Program-made: the position numbers and the translations under genes | Source of the DNA: Lasiosphaeria ovina | Taxonomy: Eukaryota; Ascomycota; Sordariomycetes; Sordariales; Lasiosphaeriaceae | Reading direction: 5' to 3' | Assembly: GCA_033439765.1 (NCBI GenBank) | Contig: JAULSN010000013.1 | Location: 124,001-188,000 of the forward strand | Length of the DNA stretch: 64,000 nt | Shown here: positions 55,128 through 64,000 of the stretch, in pieces | Position numbering within the stretch: the stretch's first letter is position 1 | How the letters are laid out: every line of letters begins with the position of its first letter | The notes under the pieces: model-generated | Database searches by the model: none | The model's input: the letters and a program-made list of their open reading frames with translations, nothing else | Told to the model about the DNA's origin: nothing

Positions 55128-56801
55128 ATGTCTTCCACTTCAAAAGAGGCACAGATAATTTTAGCCCTTGAAGCTATCCAACGCGATAAAAACCTCACCC
55201 TGCGAGCTACAGGCAAGATCTACGATGTTCACCATACAACACTTATGCGACGACGCGACGGTAAACCTTCACGACGCGATATTCCAGCCAATTCACGCAA
55301 ACTTACCGATTTGGAAGAGAAAACGATTATTCAGTATATAATTGAACTATATGTACGCGCATTCCACCCCCGGCTTTCTTACGTGGAAGATATGGCCAAT
55401 CGATTACTCCGCGAACGCGACGCGCCCCCTATTGGAGTACGATAGGCTCACAACTTCGTCAAGCGCTAACCAGACCTTCGGACGCGTTTTACGCGTAAAT
55501 ACGACTACTAGAGGGCTAAATACGAAGATCCAACGATTATTCGCGAGTGGTTTACCCTTATATATAACGTTAAGGTCAAATACGGTATCCTTAACGACGA
55601 TATTTATAATTTCGACGAGACCGGCTTTATAATGGGCATTATTATCGCCACCATGGTAGTTACTACCTCAGAGGGGCGTAGTAGGGCTAAACAGGCCCAG
55701 CCTGGCAATCGAGAGTGGGCTATAGTTATCCAAGGAGTAAATACTCTAGGCTAGGCCATCCCACTATTTATTATCTTGGCTAGGCAATATTACCTTACTA
55801 ACTAGTATAAAGAATATAACCTCCCGGCCGACTGGCGTATCGTAATAACCGATAATAGCTGGACTACGAATAAGAAAGGTATGGATTAGATTCGTTACTT
55901 CGATTTCTATATAGTATCTCGTATAAAGGGTATATACCGGTTATTAATCCTTAATAGCTACGAAAGCCACTACTCTAAAGAATTCGATAACTATTATAAA
56001 GAGTATAATATTATTATACTTTATATGCCTCCATACTCTTTATATATACTCTAGCCTTTAGATATTAGTTATTTTGGGCCTTTGAAGAAGGCGTATAGCC
56101 GCCAAATTAAGTAGTTTATACGGATGAACATCACATATATCAGCAAGTTGGAGTTTCTTTATATATTTAGAGAGGCGTTTTTTGCTTCGATCATAGAAAA
56201 GAATATCCAGGGGGGTTTTACCGGAGCTGGCCTTATACCGTACGACCTAGAGAGGGTGATATCTAAGCTAGATATGCGTATTCGGACCCCAACACCCCCA
56301 GCCTCAAGCCCAACCATAGCACTACCTTAGGCCTCCCAAACGCCACATAACCCTCGAGAGGCTACCTCATAATTAGTATTTATTAAAACTCGAATTTCCA
56401 ACTATTAGGGCAGCTCTCCAACCCCGATACTAACTACTATGGATCGATTAGCCAAAGGTACAATGGCTGTGATGTACGAGGTGGCTCTTCTACGTACGGA
56501 GGTCTTAGTATTACGAAAGGCCAATAAGGGGCTTAGTAAGCGACGGAGAGCCAAAAAAACACATGTACGGCTTGGAGGGTCACTTACTGTACAAGAGGCA
56601 CAGGATTTACTGGACTAGAAGGCTGTGGGTGAGTAGTTAGCTCAGGAAATACGACAAAATGGTGGTAGTGTAGGGGGGTCTCGTACGAAGATTCGATGCT
56701 GTGGCGTATGCGGTAAGCCTGGCCATAATGCTCGCACGTGTAAGGAGGCTGTAGAATCGTCTGATTCATCTGTTTCTGATTCAGTTATTGTAATTTCTTA
56801 G
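55128..56801 (+). pseudogene. Pogo transposase, decayed by nonsense transitions only
   Basis: The frame from ATG 55128 stays the same to the stop at 56801 (557 ancestral residues) with about 13 internal TAG/TAA stops and no frameshift. Domains: a Psq-type helix-turn-helix (LALEAIQRDKNLTLRATGKI), CENP-B-like DNA binding (LTDLEEKTIIQYIIELYVRA), DDE core (NFDETGF with the first Asp; ITDNSWTTNKKG with the second; PLDISYFGPLKKAY with the third), and a C-terminal zinc knuckle (CGVCGKPGHNARTC). The stops concentrate after 55440, with the most TpA-rich part at about 55740-56110. Not translatable. Confidence 0.9.
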
Positions 56802-56841
56802 TGTGGTTGTATTGTAATTGAGAATAGATGTAGTCGGGTGG

Positions 56842-56891
56842 TGGAAAGTGGTGCACTCGCTTATCTGGTGCACTCGCTTATCACGCACGTT
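56842..56891 (-). repeat. Right terminal inverted repeat of pogo element
   Basis: 50 bp, reverse complement of 55030-55079 as read by eye, followed by TA. Confidence 0.95.
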
Positions 56892-56893
56892 AC

Positions 56894-57394
56894 TAACCTA
56901 TAACTTCCATATTTGGTATTTATGCCCAGGCGGTCCCTGTGTTAATTTTCCCCACCGTTTTAAGTTAAAGGCATGATGTTCATAAATAGAAATACACTAT
57001 GCACATTGTAAACATTTCCTAAATGATTACCTAGGTTGTTTTTATTATCTCCTAGAATCACCACCGCGGCTGTACGCCTGGCGGGTGTGGCGAGAGTGAG
57101 TGGTGTGCCATGCTACCATCCCAGCCGGGATGTGTCTGCATTTGTATCTGCACTTGGGTTTCTGCGTGTGAATTGGAGTGGTTGGGGTTTGTGTCCCAGC
57201 CTTGGGGGGACGCCTCCGCCCATAAATGGTTGGGTGCTTGCCCCGGAGACATAGCTAGCGGATGGTTCTGCTGCAGCTAGGACTGCGTGACAGATGTCTG
57301 CTGGTTGAAGATTGCTGTTGGTGGCGGTCCTTCGGCTGACAGTCTGGTCACTGGCTTGAAGTAGGCAAAACCGTAGCCGTCAATTTGAGGAGTG
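56894..57394. other. Intergenic, no gene seen
   Basis: Between the pogo element and the 3' end of the zinc-cluster gene. No recognised feature. Confidence 0.5.
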
Positions 57395-59658
57395 TTATTC
57401 TGTAGAGTAAGAAGTGTGCTCCATTCTCTTGTAGTCTCGGCGATACTGGAGTGCATCCGAGCCGATGCTCTCATAGTCGCTTCCGTAAGGTGAACAAGAG
57501 GGCGGGCTGCTCGATATGGAGCTGCTGGCTGTTGGTCTGAAGCTGCCCGTCGGGGCTTTCCATGGCGAATTCCGCGTGGCTGGGATATTCATGCGGTTTG
57601 CGCAGTGGCACCAGAAATTGCTGTTTGGAGGTCCAACGGGAGAAGGAGATGCCAGCACAGCACTAGCTTCACTGCACCTCTCGCCGACAGTGACAAGGGC
57701 CTCGATCATGTCGATCCCCCTCAAACATGTGTTTGTAATCCTATCCGTGCTTGGATCAGTGACATCGGGAACCGCCCATGCTGCCATCCCAATTGTCTCC
57801 AAACCGCTCAGATCTTGGCTGGCGGCTTGTGGGGGGTGGCGATACTGACTGTTGATGGACCTCGGCTTGGGACAAACCCCTGGACTTTGCGTCGCTGGCT
57901 CTCTTGTCCCACTTTAGGAGGGTTTTGACGGCGAAGATGAGCTGAAAGACCGTTGGGTAGGCAAGGTGCAGTAGGCAGAAGCTGGAACCGATGATAACCA
58001 TCTTTCGAACCACATCTTGGTTTGGTTTACCACCAAGGGAACCCATTCAGGCCATTCAATGTACAATCTCTCTGCCTGCAGTGTGCTTATGTATAGGGCT
58101 GTGGTGTTGAGGTGTGTAGACATAATATCTGAAGATGAGCGCGCCGTTAGTCGTCGTAGGTGTTGTGATTATCCAAAGGAGGGTTACAATATGGAGGGCT
58201 GCGAGCACTTTCGGTTGTTTCTTAGGCTTCCTGGAATCTCCTTTGCAATATCGTTAAGGGCGTTCTCTAACACAGACACGTCCGTTGGTGTAAATCCGAC
58301 GGGCACCTGTTTGTCCTTGTTCACGATCGGCGTCTTGTCGGGATGGTAGTTAAGAGTCTGGAGCCCTATGCTGCGTTGGGCGATAAGCTGAGTCTTGATG
58401 GTTTGGACGAGTATTTTGTCTAGCACATGGTCGTCGGACTCCTCGAGATAAGACAGACAGAGCCGCATGCAGGCTGTGAATGGTAATGGGCTGAGTTGTT
58501 GAAGATGAACGGCGGCCCTGTCATTCGAACCTAGTTAGAATTAGTACGTCACTATTCATGTGTCAAGGATATAAATAGATGTACGTGTTCGACGTACGAC
58601 GAACGCAAATACCAGACTCCAAGAAGAAGCCGTCTCTCCTCGCTAGGGACCTGAGCCCCTACCAGCGTGTCGCTGCCCGAGGCGCTCCTGTCCAAGCCTA
58701 GATCGGCCACAAGTGACTCAGCCAGACACAGAAGGTTATTGAACTGACTGTGCCGAAAACAAGAGTAGTGGGACCATCCCAGAACGACAATGATGCCCAT
58801 AAGAAGGTCAAAAGAGCGCTCAGCCCGCAAGATCATGTGGTCAGAGATGTAACTCATAACCTCGAACACTCGGTAGCGCATCAAGTCCATGTTCCGAAAA
58901 ACTGGCCACCGTGGCAATGACCGACATCAGAAAGGGTTTATCTGCCCTGATCTCGTGGGAAAGAGTAGTATCGGGTATAATGACAAAGGGGTGTTGGGCA
59001 TCAGCTCGTTGCGGAAGATTGCTAGGAGAGTCTCGTCGGTATCTGGAGGTCCCGGGAAAGCGAAGCCCTGGGGTTGAGCAATACAGCTGGACGGCGCATA
59101 TGCCAGGTACGTGTTTGGCATAGGCGTGGGGTCGGGCTTTGTTTGCGAATGGTTGGTGTCCGTCGGGTGGAAATGCTCGAGAGGTTTATCCTGAGTGCTG
59201 GCTGTATCTGCCGCGGGCTCATCGTAGAACGAAACACGGTGAGGTTGTTGTCTTGGGCGACGGACAAGCGCTGTCGCCGAGTGCATCGATACTTGGAACT
59301 TCCTTGATGGCACGTCTGATGTAGAAGGTGCACTGTTAGACGCTTTGGCTGAACAGACATTGTGGGATTTTAAACGCACTGCCCCTGTCTTGAGTGTCGA
59401 CATTTCCTGGGTCGACGTACTTGATCGGTACACTGCTTTAGCAAGCGCTCACATCTGTCATCTTGTTAGTCTATATGTCATCCTTCGCCTTCGACTCGAA
59501 TGCGGCTGGATAATTAGGACATAAGAGGGATGCATTCTATACCTGTCGCATTTGGAGCCTGGAGCAGTGGATTGCCGGGAACACTTTGCCTTAGCTACGG
59601 CACACTGCGTGCACGCCGTTCCCCATTTCGTTGTATGGATGAGCTTTGATCGCATCAT
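57395..59658 (-). CDS. Zn2Cys6 transcription factor, multi-exon, probably disrupted
   Basis: Exon 1 from 59658 gives CTQCAVAKAKC; after an intron (GTATAG to TGACAG, about 59550-59440) CDRCERLLKQC completes the six-Cys zinc cluster. Downstream exons give FRNELMPN, IPDTTLSHEIRADKPF, MSVIATVAS, MRYRVFEVMSYISDHMILRA, GIIVVLGWSHYSCFRHSQF and MRLCLSYLEESDDHVLDKIL, the usual order of a fungal zinc-cluster regulator with its middle homology region. Two single-base shifts at homopolymers, one C short near 58985 and one T extra near 58893, break the frame of a continuous exon and together restore it. Exact introns in 57395-58550 and the true 3' end are uncertain. Either a recent pseudogene or sequence error. 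Confidence 0.65.
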
Positions 59659-62600
59659 CCTGCCACAAGGAGGGCTCTCAAGAGTAGAGAGAGAAGGAAG
59701 GACGGCTGATGGCTAAGTCGGGGCAGCTGCGTGTCGATTGTTTGTCGAACCAGATCAGTGCGAGGGGGTGAAGGGCAAGAAATAAACAATGAGCGTCCTG
59801 ATGGGTTCGTCTTTGTTGGAGCCAAGGTCGTGGCTAACGCAGGGGAAGGCACGTCACGTCTCGATGCAAGATACAGATACACCGGGCTGTGGCTCAGTCG
59901 CGGGTCCAGGGGAAGGCCATCCGACGGGAGGATGTGGGCTTGGACGCCCTCCTACGTAGACTTGGCTGCTTCAGAGCCAAACGGGAAAGGTAGGGCTGAG
60001 CCATCCACGTCACCTAGAAGCCGGGCTACCCAGGTTAGCAGCGGGTGATGGGTGCAAGCCGGCCGTCCATCGCCCTAGATTCTGATTCTTCCAGACTGCC
60101 TTAGCTGGGGTGTGATAGGCTAACCAAGATGCCCAAGAGGGATGATCATCTCGATGCACTTGCTCTCGTTACACTTGTTCCACTCGCTGCACGTGCTGCA
60201 CTCACTGGCGTCATGGGTGTTCGGCCTGTACTGCTGGCATACCTTTGACCAGATACATGTCCATGACCAAGAGCCGTCGACTAGCGGTCACGCCGCTCCC
60301 GGCCGGAGTAAGAGGTCCAAGAGGGAACGACATGGACTCTGCTAAGGGCTTTAAGACGCATCTTGCTATCTTGTCTACAGACAGCTTATCTACCTGGTAC
60401 ATGCTTAGAAAACCACAAGGTCACGTCCAGTTCAGCGTCACTGGGCGGTCAACGATAGATCATAGAATGGCCATGGGGGTGGAGACAGACATTCCACATC
60501 TCGTGAACGTGGGCGCGGGCGCGGGGACCGCGCAGAATGGACGCCGTTCCAGAGGGCAGGCAACCGGTCAGATGTATGTCTGGCTGGGGGTTACCTAATT
60601 GATTGTTTGGGGGCCAACGCTCGAAGCTGTCCCAGGACTGGTCACCGGCGCCAGGACTTCAGCTGTCTCGCTAACCCTAGCATGCATTGCTTCCCTCTGT
60701 CGTCTCTGGGTGGCGCATTATTATTGGAGAAGGAAACGGTCAAGTTGCTCGTCCCGCTCTCGACTTGGACGGGACAGACCGCCCCATGCTCGACGAGATA
60801 TGTACTGTTTAGATCGCGGCGTCCAATCGACCCAACTTTATTTTGGCCCTACGCACCGAACTTTTCCACCTCCTTCCCGAGAACGGTCGGCTTTCTGCTT
60901 GGGCTTGGCCCTCTTCTCTCCCCGGACGCCAAGCACTGCAGCGACATGGCCCCCACGCTCACCACGAGCTCGCATTGGCGCGAAGGATTGTTGCTAACGA
61001 TGGGCTTCTGTTTTTGGATACCTGCTAAGACAACCCTTAGCTGCTCTTCTGTTCTCCCTCTCGTTTTCCCTCGTCTCCCCTCTCCACCTCTTGGATGAGA
61101 TGAGACGACTCTGGGCAGCCTGTGGTTGTAGTAGAAGCCGGATGCTCGCTCGAAGCAAGCCTGTTTTCGGTGTTCTTTTCTTTGTGATATTGGGCCTTAT
61201 TGATAAAAATAACTGTCTATGATAAAGGAATTATTCACTGCACTCAGCGGGACTCACGTTTCTCTGGGCTTCCCTACCTAAATATGGTCAAGACCCTTGG
61301 GCAACAATTATTGCTCGTTTTGAATCTGTGGAATAGACCATTACAGCGCAATAGTTTCCCCTCAATACGCGCATCAGGGCCGGCCCTTGTCTGGGATTTG
61401 CTATCTGAAGTGAGCGGAGAGTGGCGGGGGCGGCGCCTGCAAAGTGCAAACCCCTGTAACTGGACCCGGGCCGCGCCAAGCGCCATCCCCGCTTGTCAGA
61501 GTCCGTTTCCTGGATCCCTAGAAACCCGAGGGGCTTTCCAAGGCAATCTAGAATCCAGTCTAGATGCCTGTCTCTGTGCAGCCGGGTATGCTCACTTGCT
61601 CTAACCTGGCTTACTTATGTAGTAGCTATCTGACTTGGAGTCTAGGAGGGAATGTCGTCAAAGATTTGCCCATGTCGAGGAACTGCCTACTTAGGTATGT
61701 ATAAACGAGGTATAAAATCACCCGACTTATGATGGCACTGGGGTTAGAGTATTGTGAGGATTCAGTTTCGACCAGTCGTTCTAAAGCACCACTACTGGAA
61801 AGAGACATCGTTTCAAGTTGGCGCGGTGTGTCAAGGACCAAGTGTATGTCATCAGCATTGCACAAAAAATAAAACAAAGAAGACACCCTTACAACCCTGT
61901 GATACCTGTAATTCAGCATACCTCAATGGCTAAGACCCTGCTAAGCACTATGGACGATCTAGACTGGTCCTGATCAGATGGCTTTTCCGTGGAGCTATAC
62001 CTTTGCCCCGAGAGTTTAATCGATCGAGATTGCGCGCAGCAACGACGGCTTGAAGTAGGCACACTAGCTAGGTAATCAACTTCGGGCGTAGTTTGGGCGG
62101 CATCTGGCTCAACGGAGCTCACTCACTGAGATGTGGTTATCCCTTGATTACTTTGATAATTAGGCCTGAACCATACTAAAGTAGTGAACGGCTGCCAGCT
62201 ATTGCCCGTCTGTTGGGTCACCATGTGACATCACCCGTGTAATCGCAACACGTCCCCTTATCGCTAGTAAGCGTGATATCCATGTCCAAGTCCAAGACAC
62301 ACTGTCGAGCCGAGAAGTCGGTAGCGGGTAATGCAGAGAGCCACGTGGGATCGAGTTACACAAGCGAAGTGTTCTTTTTGACAGCTTTCCTACCAGGGAT
62401 TATTCTGTAATGAATCTAATGGTTCTGAGGCGTGGTCAGATCGGCCGCTACACGCCGGACAGCTCATGTACGACAGAGGTAGCTCGACCTTTTCCGCGCC
62501 CGCGACCCGCGTCCCGGCCCGGGTGCCAATTAGGTACGTAATATGTATTAACTGGCATCTTTCTGCAATGACTAGCTACTCTTTCTGCTCCTCAATCTAG

Positions 62601-64000
62601 GGGGTCTCGTATTGCGCCTGATAATCTTTGGGATTGGTTGTCTAAACTTGCGGTCTGTCTACGGCGAAGCTGGGTTTGGGCACATGAAGCGGCAAGCTCT
62701 TGCACCATTCCACCGGCACGACGAGGCGGCAATTCTTCACCCCCGTGGCGGAGGGGGGGAGGCTACAGATACCCCCCACCTGTTCCTCCTCGGGTATTCG
62801 ACCTGGAAACGTTCTATTGCCGGGGCTTATGTGCGAGAGCGGCACACCAGCCATGAACATGAATTACAGGGGCAGAGGACTGACCAGTGGCCATCGCCCA
62901 TCAAACTTTGGATTCCAAAGCACCGTGCCAGGGCCCTAGCCTGTGAACTGGAAACCCCAGCCAGTCCTGGGTCTCGATGGGCGCAGCATTGAAGATCATG
63001 CTCCCAGACCGCCACCGGCCTATCCTCGGGCGACACTGACTTTGTGAACCTGGAACCCGGGACACCGTGATCGCCGGCCCGTCGGCCCGCCGTTCAGGAC
63101 CAGGGATCAATTGTTGCGCATCTCGAATTTGACGGGAATTCGAGCCGCAAAAATAAAAAGGAGGAAAACCTGTGCTGCAATAGCGTGAGAGGGAGCACGA
63201 AAGTGCACAAGAACGTGAGACGAGGGCACGCAAGTCTCGCGGCCGCCTGGGTCCCATTTAGGCCGGTTGGGGGACGGGAATTGACGACTCTGTGACATCT
63301 GACAGCGGCTAGACCCTTTGGGGTATTTGTCCGCCTACCGACTGTCTAGTGACTCCAGTCCTGTGCCGCCTCTATTTTGGTGGACTCCAACAGTCGAATC
63401 GGAGTTTGTCGCCAAGTAAGCGGATACCTAGCGAGTTTCTGAAACCGGGCCATATCCACTCGATAGCATTGACAGCTGTTTCTGCGCGAGTGACTGGAGG
63501 CTCGCTTCGTTCTGCTGTTGTTACTTTAGGGCACAACTGGTGTATTTGCCGCATGTCTACGGTACTAAGCCAAACTCCGTGGAGGCTAGAACCTTCTCGA
63601 CTTGCGGGAATGCGTTTCTAGCGAGGAGCGTAGGCGTGAGCTTGTCAGCCTGGTAATTGCAATCTTGGCGATGGTGACTACCTGACGGTTACAACCCTCG
63701 GACTGCCAGTCTGGGCCCTGCCTTGCTGACCGATCAAGGTGCTGCCTTGCTGGGTACCGCAACATCTTTCCGCAGCTAGGTACAGCTGAACAACGCCAGT
63801 TCAAGATGACCCAGTACCGGGTACAGAGGCGAGAGTGTGAAAAGTTTCAGACTTTAGGGTCGCCCGACTGGACTTGCATGACTTGCATGACTTCGAACCA
63901 CTTCAGGCCCGGTGCCTAATCGCCAGGGAGGAAGGGAGCAGCACCCTCAGAAGTTGGGTTATACCTATGAGTTTCAGCAAATATAAGAGTTCAAGAGCTT
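59659..64000. other. 4.3 kb with no supported gene
   Basis: The longest open frames are 163 codons or fewer, overlap each other on several frames, and show no domains, signal peptides or convincing introns. Low-complexity CACT/TGCA-type repeats occur at 60150-60220. No tRNA, rRNA, LTR or TIR recognised. It may contain regulatory DNA or short non-coding transcripts that cannot be seen from sequence alone. Confidence 0.5.

Larger units (their letters stand above)
55030..56891 (+). mobile_element. Pogo-type (Fot1-like) DNA transposon, 1862 bp, complete ends
   Basis: Bounded by TA on both sides (55028-55029 and 56892-56893), the target duplication of Tc1/mariner/pogo elements. The terminal inverted repeats are 50 bp and identical by eye, starting ACGTGCGTGATAAGC. 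One gene, on the + strand, encodes a DDE transposase now carrying about 13 stops. The ends are intact, so the copy could still be moved by a transposase supplied in trans. Confidence 0.93.

Noticed and set aside
60142..60345. Leu/His/Ser-rich frame with a hydrophobic start
   Set aside because: Arises from low-complexity CACT/TGCA sequence; no further coding evidence.

Overview
This window looks like a filamentous ascomycete, probably a Sordariomycete. Genes have short introns (about 55-130 bp, GT..AG, with CTAAC/CTGAC branch sites). The families are fungal: FunK1 kinase, F-box/HNH protein, NACHT NLRs, BBE-type flavoprotein and fungal transcription factors. Transposons are decayed almost only by C-to-T / G-to-A changes that make TAG/TAA stops from Gln and Trp codons without frameshifts, which is the mark of repeat-induced point mutation (RIP). 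The genus assignment is not attempted; the class is inference.

Layout. 1-8830 is a nested retrotransposon block. The tail of a Ty3/gypsy chromovirus (A, 1-1545) sits in an older, heavily mutated chromovirus (B, 1546-8150). B is also hit by a solo-LTR-like repeat (2338-3026) and by an intact-looking 2086-bp gag-only LTR element (3210-5295) with identical LTRs and a perfect 5-bp target duplication. Both chromoviruses carry an antisense tRNA-like sequence between chromodomain and 3' LTR, and B also has an antisense coiled-coil ORF. 9347-13497 holds a seven-span membrane protein and a FunK1-type kinase. 14620-23461 is a graveyard: a nucleotide-kinase fragment, a dead PNP-NACHT-ankyrin NLR gene split by a Ty1/copia element (16590-22235), and the tail of a HET protein.

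24456-29647 encodes a secreted beta-lactamase-like hydrolase, a small membrane protein and a BBE-type FAD oxidoreductase. 30433-41938 has a large esterase-NACHT-ankyrin NLR (about 1609 residues, five-part gene model worked out below) divergent from a 1711-residue protein of unknown function. 42574-50696 has an F-box/degenerate-HNH protein, an epoxide hydrolase and a fungal transcription-factor-like protein lacking a zinc cluster. 53246-56891 has a tRNA-Thr(AGT), a metallophosphoesterase and a pogo-type DNA transposon with 50-bp terminal inverted repeats. 57395-59658 is a damaged Zn2Cys6 transcription factor. From 59659 to the end no gene could be supported.

No clear biosynthetic cluster is seen. 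The common thread is innate-immunity-type genes (two NLRs, a HET fragment, a FunK1 kinase) lying among transposons of different ages, which lets the order of insertion and RIP be read. The most unusual points are the gag-only element, the tRNA-like sequences inside chromoviruses, and the copia insertion that duplicated an exon-intron junction while carrying a mutated body between nearly clean LTRs.
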